Source of the DNA: an uncultured Subdoligranulum sp.
GTDB taxonomy: Bacteria > Bacillota > Clostridia > Christensenellales > CAG-314
Assembly: GCA_902496185.1 (NCBI GenBank)
Contig: CABUZX010000005.1
Location: 14,631 to 78,630, forward strand
Direction: 5' to 3'
Length of the DNA: 64,000 nucleotides
A program made the translations under genes and the position numbers. Below the pieces are notes generated by a model that was not told the origin of the DNA, searched no databases, and saw only the letters and a list, made by a program, of their open reading frames with translations. Below, piece by piece: positions 17,534 through 26,346 of the stretch (positions within the stretch are counted from its first letter, which is position 1; every line of letters begins with the position of its first letter).

Positions 17534-17821
17534 ATGACAAGAATTTTAAACGGTCACGTCGTTAAGGAAGCAAAAGCCCCTCTTTATAAACAAAAGGTGG
17601 AAAAAGGCTTTCGTCCTTACGAAGTAAGCAACAAACAAATTAAAGTGACTTTGGTAAAAAGTCCTATAGCGTGCCTTAAGGACCAAAAGCAAACGGTTCA
17701 GGCGTTGGGGCTCACCAAAATCCGTTCTTTCAAAATCCACAACGACAATGATGCGATAAGAGGTATGATCTTTAAAGTAAAGCATCTTGTCAAAGTTGAG
17801 GAAGTAGGAGGCGACAAATGA
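17534..17821 (+). CDS. rpmD: 50S ribosomal protein L30 with N-terminal extension
   Basis: 95 residues against about 60 usual. The L30 fold is residues 36-92 ([18 protein letters not shown], then [16 protein letters not shown]). About 35 extra N-terminal residues precede it with no other start codon available, and GGGAGG supports the annotated ATG. The stop overlaps rplO by four bases. Confidence 0.94.
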   Translation: MTRILNGHVVKEAKAPLYKQKVEKGFRPYEVSNKQIKVTLVKSPIACLKDQKQTVQALGLTKIRSFKIHNDNDAIRGMIFKVKHLVKVEEVGGDK

Positions 17822-18264
17822 GAATAGACACACTTTCGCCTGCTCCCGGTAGTACTACATCTCCAAAAAGATTGGGTAGAGGTATCGGTAGCGGACTCGG
17901 CAAAACAAGTGGTAAAGGTCACAAGGGACAATGGGCTCGTAGCGGTGGCGGTGTTCGCCCCGGTTTTGAAGGCGGTACAATGCCTTTGACGCGTCGTTTG
18001 CCAAAGCGTGGTTTTTACAACAAATTTGAAAAAACTTACGCAGTTGTTAATCTTTCTATGTTGGAAAAATTCGACAACGGCGCAGAGATTACTCCCGAAT
18101 TGTTGTTGGACATGGGACTTGTCAACAACAAAAACAATGTCGGCGTAAAAGTTTTGGCCGACGGTCAACTGACAAAATCTTTGACAGTTTACGCTCACAA
18201 GTTTTCTGCAAAAGCAAAGCAAGCTATTGAGAGCGCAGGTGGCAAAGCAGAGGTAATTGAATAA
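17818..18264 (+). CDS. rplO: 50S ribosomal protein L15
   Basis: 148 residues, Gly/Arg-rich N-terminal half ([20 protein letters not shown] near 20-39) and [20 protein letters not shown] near 52-71, typical of L15. A late assembly protein. Starts inside the rpmD stop (ATGA-type overlap); its stop overlaps secY by one base. Confidence 0.98.
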   Translation: MRIDTLSPAPGSTTSPKRLGRGIGSGLGKTSGKGHKGQWARSGGGVRPGFEGGTMPLTRRLPKRGFYNKFEKTYAVVNLSMLEKFDNGAEITPELLLDMGLVNNKNNVGVKVLADGQLTKSLTVYAHKFSAKAKQAIESAGGKAEVIE

Positions 18265-19592
18265 TGATTGAGACCATAAAGAATGCCTTTAAAATAAAGG
18301 AAATCAGAAGAAAAATCTTTATGACCTTTTTGCTGATTTTGATTTATCGCTTGGGTTGTTTTATACCAGTACCTGGTATTTCTTCCAGCGTGTTTGAGTC
18401 GGCAGTGCAAGGAAACAACTTTTTCTCAATAATGAGCGCTATCACGGGTGGCGCGTTGAGTCAAGGTACGTTGCTTGCAATAGGCATTTCTCCCTACATC
18501 AACGCATCAATTATTATGCAGTTGTTGACGGTTGCTATCCCTTCGTTGGAAAGATTGTCCAAGGAAGGCGAAGAAGGCAAAAGTAAGATTACCAAAATAA
18601 CAAGATGGGTGACTTTGGTAATAGCAATTATCAACGCCGTAGGTATTTTGTTTGCTTTTAATACGGAAGGATTATTCAATACCACCATGTTTGGTGCGGG
18701 ATTGGTTCTTCCTACGTGGGTATTGTTTGTGTTTGTTACCGTTATATTCGTAGCAGGCAGTATGCTTACAATGTGGTTGGGCGAACGTATTACGGAATAC
18801 GGCATCAGCAACGGTATATCTATTTTGATTTTCGTAGGTATTTTGGCGTCTAGTGGTCAGGCTATCGTTGGCAATATCAGTTCAATGATTACGTACGGTT
18901 TTGTTGAAGGCGGCGGATGGAATTTGACGTTGTTTATCCTTATTCTTTTGGTTGTTTTTGCGTTTATAGTTTTTGTAGACGGCGCAGAAAGAAAGGTTAG
19001 GGTTCAATATGCAAAGCAGGTCAAAGGCAACAAAATGTACGGTGGACAATCCACACATATCCCAATCAAGGTTAACGGCGGTGGTGTATTGCCACTCATC
19101 TTTGCGTTTTCTTTGATGAGTTTGCCTCAAATGATATTCAGCTTTTTTGGAAGTGAAAGCGGTATCTACGTATGGTGGACGAGAAATATGACTACCGAAG
19201 GCGGTACTTGGTGGGGTACGACCATTTATTTGGTAAGTATGACAGTGTTGATTTTTGTATTTGCTTTCTTCTATTCGCAAATTCAATTCAATCCGATGGA
19301 AATCAGCAAAAATATTCAACAAAACGGCGGATTTTTGCCGGGAATTAGACCGGGCAGAGAAACAAGTGATTATTTGGCAAAGACAATATTGCGTATTACT
19401 TTTTGGGGCGCATTGTTCTTGGCTATTATGGCGCTTATTCCGTCCACGGTATTCCAACTTGTAGGCAATTCTTCTTTAACCAATGCCTACTCTGCGACGG
19501 GTATGCTTATCGTAGTTTCCGTTGCGTTGGAATTTGACAAGGCATTGCAAAATCAAATTATGATGCGTCACTATAAAGGCTTTTTGAAATAA
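18264..19592 (+). CDS. secY: Preprotein translocase subunit SecY
   Basis: 442 residues with about ten membrane segments; the channel of the Sec translocon. Family motifs include PGISSSVF near 37-44, ISPYINASIIMQLLT near 75-89, GISNGISILIF near 187-197 and GFLPGIRPGRET near 356-367. Translation coupled to rplO by a one-base overlap. It serves export of the lipoproteins and membrane proteins encoded elsewhere in the window. Confidence 0.98.
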   Translation: MIETIKNAFKIKEIRRKIFMTFLLILIYRLGCFIPVPGISSSVFESAVQGNNFFSIMSAITGGALSQGTLLAIGISPYINASIIMQLLTVAIPSLERLSKEGEEGKSKITKITRWVTLVIAIINAVGILFAFNTEGLFNTTMFGAGLVLPTWVLFVFVTVIFVAGSMLTMWLGERITEYGISNGISILIFVGILASSGQAIVGNISSMITYGFVEGGGWNLTLFILILLVVFAFIVFVDGAERKVRVQYAKQVKGNKMYGGQSTHIPIKVNGGGVLPLIFAFSLMSLPQMIFSFFGSESGIYVWWTRNMTTEGGTWWGTTIYLVSMTVLIFVFAFFYSQIQFNPMEISKNIQQNGGFLPGIRPGRETSDYLAKTILRITFWGALFLAIMALIPSTVFQLVGNSSLTNAYSATGMLIVVSVALEFDKALQNQIMMRHYKGFLK

Positions 19593-19603
19593 GATTAAAG
19601 GTC

Positions 19604-20245
19604 ATGAAAAACAATTTAAAGATTGTCATGGTGGGTGCGCCGGGCTCAGGCAAGGGCACCCAATCCTCAAAAATGACCGTCGAGTACGGAATCCCTCATA
19701 TTTCTACGGGACAAATTTTTAGGGAAAAGGTTGCAAGCAAGCACCCACTTGGCAAATTGATAGAAAGTTACATCAACAAAGGAGAGTTTGTTCCTGACGA
19801 AATCGGGATACAAATCGTTATCGACAGACTCAAGGAAGAAGATTGTAAAAACGGCTTTATTTTAGACGGATTTCCGCGTTCGCTTTATCAAGCGGAGTTG
19901 TTGGAAAAAATGTTGGAAGTGGATTACGTAATCAACCTTGAAATTTCGGAACAACGTTTAATGGATAGACTATGTGGCAGGCGTGTTTGTTCGGCTTGCG
20001 GATTAGTGACTCACGTCAGCGCGCTAAGCGGAGCGGACGTTTGTCCCAAATGCGGTAGCACTTTAAACGTCCGAGAGGACGACAAGGTCGAAACCATAAA
20101 GCACAGGATGGAAGTTTACGAAAGGGAAACCAAGCCAATCGTGGATTTTTATCGCAAACGCGGAAAGCTGATTGACGTAAACAGCGATCAGGACTCGGAT
20201 AAGGTTTTTGAGGAAATTAAAGAGGCGTTGAGTGCGGTATGTTAA
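19604..20245 (+). CDS. adk: Adenylate kinase with zinc-binding LID
   Basis: 213 residues. P-loop GAPGSGKGT at about 12-20, DGFPRSLYQAE near 88-98, and a four-cysteine LID (C-x-x-C near 131-134 and CPKC near 148-151), the long zinc form common in Gram-positives. It converts AMP + ATP to 2 ADP. The last seven bases overlap map. Confidence 0.97.
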   Translation: MKNNLKIVMVGAPGSGKGTQSSKMTVEYGIPHISTGQIFREKVASKHPLGKLIESYINKGEFVPDEIGIQIVIDRLKEEDCKNGFILDGFPRSLYQAELLEKMLEVDYVINLEISEQRLMDRLCGRRVCSACGLVTHVSALSGADVCPKCGSTLNVREDDKVETIKHRMEVYERETKPIVDFYRKRGKLIDVNSDQDSDKVFEEIKEALSAVC

Positions 20246-20985
20246 ACGTTAAAAATGCGGAACAAATTGCTTTTATTAAACAGGCTTGTAAAATCGTCGG
20301 AGATACTTTGAAAGTTGTGGAAGACAACGTCCGCGTAGGTATGACGACAGCGCAACTTGATAAAATAGCTTATGACTTTATTATCAAATGTGGCGCGCGA
20401 CCGAATTTTTTGCATTATCACGGTTTTCCGGCAACTTGTTGCATTTCCATTGACGAAGAAATCGTACACGGTATACCGTCAAAACACCGTTATATTGAAG
20501 AAGGGCAAATAGTGTCCGTTGACCTTGGCGCAACAATTCACGGATACAACGGAGACGCCGCGCGTACCTTTTGTATTGGCAAGGTTTCTCCCGCAAAACA
20601 AAAGCTCGTAAAAGTAACGGAAGAGTGTTTTTTTGAAGCAATCAAAATTATACGCGGTGGCGTAAGATTGGGAGATATTGGTTTTGCCGTTAGTTCGCAC
20701 GCGCATAAGTACGGTTACGGTGTCGTAACAGAATTGGTAGGACACGGTATCGGTAGTACGTTGCACGAAGAACCAAATATACCAAATTACGGCTTTAAAG
20801 GTCGCGGAATAAGATTGCCAACAAATATGACGGTTTGTATCGAACCTATGATTAACATGGGTACTCCGGGAGTTGTGTTTTCTCCCAACGGTTGGACTGC
20901 CATCACCAAAGATGGTCAGCCTTCTGCCCATTATGAAAACACCATCCTTATTACGGATGACGGGGCGGAAATTTTGACGTTGTAA
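20239..20985 (+). CDS. map: Methionine aminopeptidase, type I
   Basis: 248 residues. Metal ligands can be seen in SVDLGATIHGYNGDAARTF (two Asp), GHGIGSTLHEEP (His), CIEPMIN (Glu) and the final ENTILIT (Glu). It removes the initiator Met from new proteins. Overlaps adk by seven bases, and is followed two bases later by the KOW gene. Confidence 0.97.
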   Translation: MLNVKNAEQIAFIKQACKIVGDTLKVVEDNVRVGMTTAQLDKIAYDFIIKCGARPNFLHYHGFPATCCISIDEEIVHGIPSKHRYIEEGQIVSVDLGATIHGYNGDAARTFCIGKVSPAKQKLVKVTEECFFEAIKIIRGGVRLGDIGFAVSSHAHKYGYGVVTELVGHGIGSTLHEEPNIPNYGFKGRGIRLPTNMTVCIEPMINMGTPGVVFSPNGWTAITKDGQPSAHYENTILITDDGAEILTL

Positions 20986-20987
20986 AT

Positions 20988-21290
20988 ATGAGAAAACAAG
21001 ATTATAAATTAGATTTAGGTAGCGTGGTTTTCTCGTTAAAAGGCAGAGATACGGGATTGTGTTACGCCGTTGTGGGGTATTTAGACTCGTCGACGGTGTT
21101 GGTGAGTGATGGATACAAACACAAACTTGCACAACCAAAACTTAAAAATATTAAACATCTTCGATTCGAAGGGGCTGTATTGACGACGATTGCGGAAAAA
21201 TTCGTTGCCAAAAAAAAGGTGTTCGATAGCGAACTCCGTAGCGCTCTGAGAACATACCAATCAACTTCAACAAAACAAGAAAAGGAGTAA
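20988..21290 (+). CDS. KOW-domain RNA-binding protein (L14e-like)
   Basis: 100 residues. It starts with [23 protein letters not shown], a KOW-like motif, and then a basic region. Firmicutes commonly carry this L14e/L6e-like KOW protein between map and infA; its role is unproven but translation-related. It is two bases from both neighbours. Confidence 0.85.
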   Translation: MRKQDYKLDLGSVVFSLKGRDTGLCYAVVGYLDSSTVLVSDGYKHKLAQPKLKNIKHLRFEGAVLTTIAEKFVAKKKVFDSELRSALRTYQSTSTKQEKE

Positions 21291-21292
21291 AT

Positions 21293-21511
21293 ATGTCAAA
21301 AGACGATGTAATAGAAGTAGAGGGCAAAGTTGTGGAGGTCCTGCGCAACGGAAACTTTGTCGTAGAACTTGCCAACAACCACAAAATCACGGCTTATATA
21401 GGTGGCAAGCTACGTGTTAATTATATCAGGATAATGAAAGGCGACAGCGTCAAGGTAGAGATGAGTCCATACGACTTGACAAAAGGCAGAATTATCTGGC
21501 GTAGCAAATAA
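21293..21511 (+). CDS. infA: Translation initiation factor IF-1
   Basis: 72 residues, the family's usual length. OB-fold with [16 protein letters not shown] near 11-26, [27 protein letters not shown] after it. It blocks the A site during initiation. RBS AAGGAG. Confidence 0.98.
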   Translation: MSKDDVIEVEGKVVEVLRNGNFVVELANNHKITAYIGGKLRVNYIRIMKGDSVKVEMSPYDLTKGRIIWRSK

Positions 21512-21542
21512 AACAATTTTTAAAAAAATCAGGAGGACTGTT

Positions 21543-21659
21543 ATGAAAGTCAAACCCAGTGTAAAACCCATGTGTGACAAATGTAAGGTTATCAAACGCA
21601 ATGGCAGAGTTATGGTCATTTGCAGTAAATATCCAAAACACAAGCAAAGACAAGGTTAA
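21543..21659 (+). CDS. rpmJ: 50S ribosomal protein L36
   Basis: 38 residues, [20 protein letters not shown] and then [12 protein letters not shown]. Three Cys and one His form the zinc site, the C+ form. RBS AGGAGG. Position between infA and rpsM is the standard one. Confidence 0.97.
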   Translation: MKVKPSVKPMCDKCKVIKRNGRVMVICSKYPKHKQRQG

Positions 21660-21667
21660 AAATAATC

Positions 21668-21716
21668 CCTTGCAAGTTTTGCAAATCATTCCAAATTTAT
21701 TGCAACGTTTGCAAGG
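21668..21716 (+). promoter_or_regulatory. Stem-loop with four TTGCAA palindromes before rpsM
   Basis: In the 101-base rpmJ-rpsM gap, CCTTGCAA (21668-21675) pairs with TTGCAAGG (21709-21716), and TTGCAA (21679-21684) with TTGCAA (21700-21705). It may be an RNA element bound by a ribosomal protein, an RNA processing site, or a DNA site. It lacks a T-tract, so it is not a plain terminator. Confidence 0.45.
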
Positions 21717-21760
21717 CGTAAGCATAAAAAATTATTTAATTTTGAGTTAAGGAGAAAAAT

Positions 21761-22138
21761 ATGGCTCGTATTTCCGGTATAGAATTACCAAGAGAAAAAC
21801 GCATTCAAATCGGTTTGACCTATATCTACGGTATCGGTTTGCCAACGGCGGACAAAATACTTGCGGAAACAGGTGTCAATCCGGATATCCGTGTAAAAGA
21901 TTTGACGGATACAGACGTTACAAAACTGCGTGAATATATCGAACACAATCTTCAAGTAGAAGGTGATTTGCGTAGAGTAGTCCAACAAAACATCAAGAGA
22001 ATGATTGAAGTTGGCAGTTATCGTGGTGTTCGCCACAGAAAAAATCTGCCGGTAAGAGGTCAGTCTTCAAAGCAAAACGCACGTACCCGTAAGGGCCCGA
22101 AACGTACTGTTTCTCGCTCAAAGAAGGCAGACAAATAA
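21761..22138 (+). CDS. rpsM: 30S ribosomal protein S13
   Basis: 125 residues. It opens [21 protein letters not shown] and ends with [20 protein letters not shown] plus a basic tail. It forms bridges to the 50S subunit and contacts P-site tRNA. RBS AAGGAGAAA; it follows the TTGCAA stem-loop. Confidence 0.98.
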   Translation: MARISGIELPREKRIQIGLTYIYGIGLPTADKILAETGVNPDIRVKDLTDTDVTKLREYIEHNLQVEGDLRRVVQQNIKRMIEVGSYRGVRHRKNLPVRGQSSKQNARTRKGPKRTVSRSKKADK

Positions 22139-22152
22139 GGAGAAAGTAGATT

Positions 22153-22542
22153 ATGGCAGGAAAGAAAGTAATAAGAAAAAGAAAGGATATGCGTCGTGTT
22201 GACGCAGGTCAAGTGCACGTACATGCATCTTTCAACAATACCATTATATCTATTACGGATATGAACGGAAACTTGCTCAGCGCATGTTCTTCTGGCGCGC
22301 TCGGATTTAAGGGTAGCAGAAAGAGCACCGCTTTTGCCGCTCAACAAGCAGCAGAAACTGCAGCAAAAGCAGCTAAAGACTATGGTCTCCGTACCGTAGA
22401 AGTTTATGTCAAAGGTCCTGGTCAAGGCAGAGAGTCGGCAATTAGAGCTATGCAGACTTGTGATTTGGAAGTAACGCTTATCAAAGACGTATCTCCAATT
22501 CCTCACAACGGATGTCGTCCGCCAAAACGTAGGAGAATTTAG
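22153..22542 (+). CDS. rpsK: 30S ribosomal protein S11
   Basis: 129 residues. Motifs [15 protein letters not shown] near 23-37, [16 protein letters not shown] near 54-69 and [15 protein letters not shown] at the end. Platform protein of the 30S subunit. RBS AAGGAGAAA. Confidence 0.98.
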   Translation: MAGKKVIRKRKDMRRVDAGQVHVHASFNNTIISITDMNGNLLSACSSGALGFKGSRKSTAFAAQQAAETAAKAAKDYGLRTVEVYVKGPGQGRESAIRAMQTCDLEVTLIKDVSPIPHNGCRPPKRRRI

Positions 22543-22557
22543 TAAAGGAGAAGAATT

Positions 22558-23184
22558 ATGGCAAAATACACAGCGGCAGATTGCCGTCTTTGCAGAAGAG
22601 AAAATCAAAAACTGTTTCTTAAAGGTGATAGATGCTATTCTCAAAAATGCGCTTTGACTCGTAGAGCAAAAATTCCAGGACAACAGTGGGCTGGTAGAAA
22701 AAAGATTACTGAGTACGGTTCACAGTTGAGAGAAAAGCAAAAGGCCAAGAGAATTTACGGTTTGCAGGAAAAACAATTCCACAAATATTATGAAGAGGCA
22801 GAACGTATCAAGGGTGTTACGGGCGCAAATATGCTCATTATGCTTGAAGAACGTCTCGATAACGTCGTTTATCGTATGGGTATCGGCGTGAGCCGTAGCC
22901 AAAGCCGTCAATTGGTCAATCACGGACATATAACCGTTAATGGCAAGACCGTTACTATTCCTTCTTACGCAGTAAGAGTAGGTGACGTTATCGCCGTTAA
23001 GGAAACTAAAGTAAACAATGCATTTTTCACTGAATTAAAAACAATGAAAAAACCGGCAAATCTCCCCAAGTGGTTGGATTTTGACATCACAACGTTGAGT
23101 GGCAAAATTCTTGCAAGACCACAAAGAGAGGACGTGGATCTCGCTATTGCGGAACACATGATTGTTGAGTTGTACTCCAAGTAA
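22558..23184 (+). CDS. rpsD: 30S ribosomal protein S4, zinc form
   Basis: 208 residues. Cysteines in CRLC (9-12) and CYSQKC (about 26-31) give the zinc C+ form. An S4 RNA-binding fold follows (RLDNVVYRMG near 98-107). A primary assembly protein, and in many bacteria a repressor of its own operon. RBS AAGGAGAAG. Confidence 0.98.
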   Translation: MAKYTAADCRLCRRENQKLFLKGDRCYSQKCALTRRAKIPGQQWAGRKKITEYGSQLREKQKAKRIYGLQEKQFHKYYEEAERIKGVTGANMLIMLEERLDNVVYRMGIGVSRSQSRQLVNHGHITVNGKTVTIPSYAVRVGDVIAVKETKVNNAFFTELKTMKKPANLPKWLDFDITTLSGKILARPQREDVDLAIAEHMIVELYSK

Positions 23185-23254
23185 TAATTTTTCAATCACA
23201 AATTTGTTTCCCCACCACCCCCTCAACTAAATATATATAAGGAGATTTTTCGAT

Positions 23255-24223
23255 ATGATGGAAATAGAAACCCCAAAAATCACCGTAGAAGAAAATGAAA
23301 ACGGCTCCAGAATGAATATCGTTGTGGAACCGTTGGAAAGAGGTTTTGGCATCACTCTCGGCAACGCTATGCGTAGAGTTTTGTTGTCTTCCTTGCCGGG
23401 CGCAGCAATTGTCGGCATCAAAATCGACGGAGTTCAGCATGAGTTTTCTACCATTGAAGGCGTGACGGAAGACGTTGCGGAAATTATCCTCAACCTCAAA
23501 AACGTTACTCTCAAAACCATGAATGACGAGGATAGTTTCAGAAAAACCATCACTCTCAACAAGGTTGGTCCTTGTGAAGTTTTTGCGGGCGACATAACGA
23601 CTGACGCCGAAGTGGAAGTACTCAATCCCGATCTCTATTTGTGCGCTATAGCCGAAGGCGGTAGTATCAATTGCGAGCTTACCGTCGGTAGAGGCAGAGG
23701 ATACGTTTCGGCCGAAAAAAATAAGGAAGTTAATAAGGAACTTAAGCTTAATTATCCGATTGGCTATATCCCTATCGACAGTATTTATTCGCCTGTCAAA
23801 AAGGTAAACTACAACGTAGAGGCTGCCCGTGTCGGTCAAAGTATCGGCTTTGACAAGCTTACGATGGAAGTGGAAACCAACGGCGCATTTACAGGTAGAG
23901 AAATCGTTTCGCTTGCAGGCAAAATTCTTTCGGAACATATTCAGATGTTTGTAAAACTTTCTGAATTTGGTGATCGTGATTATATGGTCAATAGACAAGA
24001 AGACCAGCAACAAATGATTCTCGAAAAGAGTATAGACGATATGGATTTGTCCGTACGCAGTTACAACTGCTTGAAACGCGCAAACATCCAAACAATCGGC
24101 GACCTTACTCGTAGAACAATGGAGGACATGCTCAAGGTTCGCAACCTCGGCAAAAAGTCCTTGGACGAAATCATTGCAAGACTCGATTCGTTCGGTCTTG
24201 GATTGAAAATTAAAGAAGATTAA
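23255..24223 (+). CDS. rpoA: RNA polymerase alpha subunit
   Basis: 322 residues. The N-terminal dimer domain carries VVEPLERGFGITLGNAMRRV near 24-43; the C-terminal domain has ELSVRS-like DLSVRSYNCLKRANI near 262-276 and LGKKSLDEI near 303-311, which binds UP elements and activators. Two ATGs are adjacent (23255, 23258); the first is eight bases after AAGGAGA. Confidence 0.98.
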   Translation: MMEIETPKITVEENENGSRMNIVVEPLERGFGITLGNAMRRVLLSSLPGAAIVGIKIDGVQHEFSTIEGVTEDVAEIILNLKNVTLKTMNDEDSFRKTITLNKVGPCEVFAGDITTDAEVEVLNPDLYLCAIAEGGSINCELTVGRGRGYVSAEKNKEVNKELKLNYPIGYIPIDSIYSPVKKVNYNVEAARVGQSIGFDKLTMEVETNGAFTGREIVSLAGKILSEHIQMFVKLSEFGDRDYMVNRQEDQQQMILEKSIDDMDLSVRSYNCLKRANIQTIGDLTRRTMEDMLKVRNLGKKSLDEIIARLDSFGLGLKIKED

Positions 24224-24240
24224 CACAGGAGGATACCACA

Positions 24241-24750
24241 ATGAACAAGAAATTGGGTAGAGCAACAGATCAAAGACTCGCTTTGTTAAAAAATCAGGTA
24301 TCATACCTTTTGTGGAATGGCAAAATAGAGACAACATACGCTCGCGCAAAGGCTATTCAAAAGTTGGCTGACAAATATCTTACATTGGCGATAAACACTT
24401 ATCAAGATGTACAAAAAGTCACAAAAACAAAAAAGGTAAATGGCGTTGACACTCAAGTAGAAGTGCTTAACGACGGTCCGGCAAAATTGAACGCAAGACG
24501 CAGACTTATGGCGCACCTTGCTGATTTGCAAGAAGTAAGAGGCGATAGAGAAAGCGCAACGGCTTACAAACTTCGTACCGCAGACGTAAAGCATCCTTTG
24601 ATTGAAAAAATGTTTAACGAATACGCTCCCAAATTTGACAAGCGTGCTCAGGAAATCGGTCAAAGAGGCGGATATACGACTATTCACCGTTTGGCTATTC
24701 GTCGTGGCGACGCAGCGGAAATGGCTCTCATTGAAGTTTTGCCACTTTAA
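24241..24750 (+). CDS. rplQ: 50S ribosomal protein L17, enlarged
   Basis: 169 residues against about 120 usual. The normal start (KLGRATDQRLALLKNQ) and end (GGYTTIHRLAIRRGDAAEMALIEV) are kept. The extra length lies in the middle, about residues 56-125, including a VTKTKKVNGVDTQVEV segment. Similar enlarged L17 proteins occur in Clostridia. Last gene of the operon; a terminator follows. Confidence 0.96.
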   Translation: MNKKLGRATDQRLALLKNQVSYLLWNGKIETTYARAKAIQKLADKYLTLAINTYQDVQKVTKTKKVNGVDTQVEVLNDGPAKLNARRRLMAHLADLQEVRGDRESATAYKLRTADVKHPLIEKMFNEYAPKFDKRAQEIGQRGGYTTIHRLAIRRGDAAEMALIEVLPL

Positions 24751-24772
24751 TAAAATTTAATTTTTTAAAATA

Positions 24773-24811
24773 AAAAAAGTGTAACAATGCGCAAGTTGTT
24801 ACGCTTTTTTT
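24773..24811 (+). terminator. Terminator of the ribosomal protein operon
   Basis: AAAGTGTAACAA pairs with TTGTTACGCTTT (one G-U) around an eight-base loop, followed by a T-run. Twenty-two bases after rplQ. Confidence 0.85.
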
Positions 24812-24886
24812 GTGTTTTGGCGGGGTGTTTTACGGGTGTCTTTTAAACAAAAAAAATTTGAAATAAAAAAATTAATTTCAGCAACG

Positions 24887-24914
24887 TTGACAAAATTTAA
24901 AAATGTGATAATCT
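24887..24914 (+). promoter_or_regulatory. Possible promoter upstream of the repeat and VTT gene
   Basis: TTGACA (24887-24892), a 16-bp spacer, TAATCT (24909-24914). A second candidate nearer the gene is TTGATG (25047) with TATATT (25069) at 16 bp. Either could drive the gene at 25107; the repeat lies between them. Confidence 0.4.
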
Positions 24915-24923
24915 ATATATTAA

Positions 24924-25035
24924 GAGATTCTTCGGCTGCCGCCTCAGAATGACTTTGTTTTTGTCATACTGAACGGAGTGAAGTATCTCGAGATTCTTCG
25001 ATAGTCCGTTTTTGGGCAACTCTCAAAATGACAAG
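24924..25035. repeat. Palindromic intergenic repeat, GTCATACTGA...GAAGTATCT family (copy 1)
   Basis: AGATTCTTCG and TCAGAATGAC are followed by GTCATACTGA and GAAGTATCT (24963-24988), then by another AGATTCTTCG and a CAAAATGACA. Left and right parts are near reverse complements. The same family lies at 59331-59565. Intergenic and noncoding. The rest of the 24751-25106 gap holds the terminator and candidate promoters. Confidence 0.75.
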
Positions 25036-25106
25036 AGTGCTTTATGTTGATGAAATTGGCACAAAAGGTATATTTTTGGCGTATAAGTAAATAAATTAGT
25101 ATAAAA

Positions 25107-25850
25107 ATGGATAACAAAAAAAAGGAATTTATAAAAAAACTGATTATTTCTGGCTTGGTGGTAGTGCTTGCCGTAGCGTTGCTGTATTTGGCAATGCACC
25201 TTTTGGGATGGACGGATCTCACTCGGGAAGAAATTCAAGAGGTTGTTTCTTCGTCAGGGGCGCTTGCGCCGTTGGTGTTTATTTTGCTTAGTTTTTTGCA
25301 AGTGACGTTTGTGCCTATACCCGGTTCCATAACCATACTTGCAGGAAACTATATCTTTGGTTTTTGGCCTGCCTTTTTTTATTCTTATATTGGGATGTTG
25401 GCAGGGGCAATGTTTGCTTTTGCGTTGGGCAAGTTGCTTGGCAGAAAGTTTGTAAACTGGCTTGCGGGCGACAAGGACAAAGTGGACGAGTGGATAAAAA
25501 AGCTCAAGGGGCGCGAAAAAATATTGTTGTTTTTTATGTTTTTGTTGCCACTTTTCCCTGACGATTTGTTGTGTGCCATTGCAGGGTTGTGCCCTATGAG
25601 TTGGCTGTACTTTTTTAATATGCAGTTGATTACGAGAGCAACTTCTGTTTTGGGTACGCAATTGTTTATGTCTGGAGACGTAATACCCTTTAGAGGATGG
25701 GGAATAGTAGTTTTGGCGATAGTGGGAGTAATTTTACTCGTTGCCTTTATCGTGTGCTTTAAGTATTCGGAACAAATCAACAATTGGGTGGACAAAACGA
25801 TAAACAAAATTTTGCGAAAAAAAGACGACAACGACTCTAAAACACAATAA
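25107..25850 (+). CDS. VTT-domain (TVP38/TMEM64, DedA-like) membrane protein
   Basis: 247 residues. An N-terminal membrane segment (12-32), then the VTT domain (about 50-195) with the PIPGSITILAGNYIFG segment near 71-86 and G-x-x-x-G helices near 95-110, and a final membrane helix (198-220) with a charged tail. DedA/VTT proteins act as lipid scramblases or flippases, undecaprenyl phosphate in some. The start has no clear Shine-Dalgarno site. Confidence 0.85.
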   Translation: MDNKKKEFIKKLIISGLVVVLAVALLYLAMHLLGWTDLTREEIQEVVSSSGALAPLVFILLSFLQVTFVPIPGSITILAGNYIFGFWPAFFYSYIGMLAGAMFAFALGKLLGRKFVNWLAGDKDKVDEWIKKLKGREKILLFFMFLLPLFPDDLLCAIAGLCPMSWLYFFNMQLITRATSVLGTQLFMSGDVIPFRGWGIVVLAIVGVILLVAFIVCFKYSEQINNWVDKTINKILRKKDDNDSKTQ

Positions 25851-25863
25851 AAAGTTATATAAT

Positions 25864-25894
25864 AAAAAAGCGTGGCAATATGCTACGCTTTTTT
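25864..25894 (+). terminator. Terminator after the VTT gene
   Basis: A 14-bp stem (25864-25877 with 25881-25894, one G-U), a three-base loop and a T-run, 13 bases after the stop. Confidence 0.85.
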
Positions 25895-25902
25895 GTGTAA
25901 AG

Positions 25903-25934
25903 AAACCCCAAGGCTCGTATTGACCTTGGGGTTT
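25903..25934 (-). terminator. Terminator of the ilvA-ridA operon
   Basis: AAACCCCAAGG (25903-25913) pairs perfectly with CCTTGGGGTTT (25924-25934). It lies just after the minus-strand ridA stop. Confidence 0.7.
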
Positions 25935-25941
25935 GGTTTAA

Positions 25942-26316
25942 TTATTCAACAACTGCAATTGCTTCGATTTCTACCAAAACGTTTTTGGGGAGAGTTTTTA
26001 CTGCAACGCAACTGCGCGCGGGTTTGTTGACGAAATACTTTGCGTAAACTTCGTTAAACTTTGCAAAGTCTGCCATATCAGCCAAAAAACAAGTGGTTTT
26101 TATTACTTTGTTAAAGTCCGTGCCTGCTTCGGCAAGAATTGCGCCTACGTTTTTGCAGGATTGTTCCGTTTGAGCTTCGATAGTGGTAGCTTCTACCGCG
26201 CCGGTAGCTGGGTTAATGGGGATTTGTCCGCTAGTGTATACCAAATTGTTGATTACGATAGCTTGACTGTACGGTCCGATTGCGCTCGGGGCGTTTGGCG
26301 TGCTGATTGTTTTCAT
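25942..26316 (-). CDS. ridA: RidA family reactive-intermediate deaminase
   Basis: 124 residues, full length. Family marks are PSAIGPYSQA near 10-19, VYTSGQIPINPATG near 26-39 and the active-site Arg in PARSCVAV near 98-105. RidA hydrolyses the 2-aminoacrylate and 2-aminocrotonate imines released by PLP dehydratases. It lies 30 bases downstream of ilvA on the same strand, so enzyme and detoxifier are co-expressed. RBS AAAGGAGAT. Confidence 0.95.
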   Translation of the reverse strand: MKTISTPNAPSAIGPYSQAIVINNLVYTSGQIPINPATGAVEATTIEAQTEQSCKNVGAILAEAGTDFNKVIKTTCFLADMADFAKFNEVYAKYFVNKPARSCVAVKTLPKNVLVEIEAIAVVE

Positions 26317-26346
26317 AATAAATCTCCTTTTGTTTAAGTTTTTGTA

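Noticed and set aside
23192..24349. 385-codon minus-strand frame opposite rpoA
   Set aside because: Shadow of rpoA and rplQ; no ribosome site and no domain.
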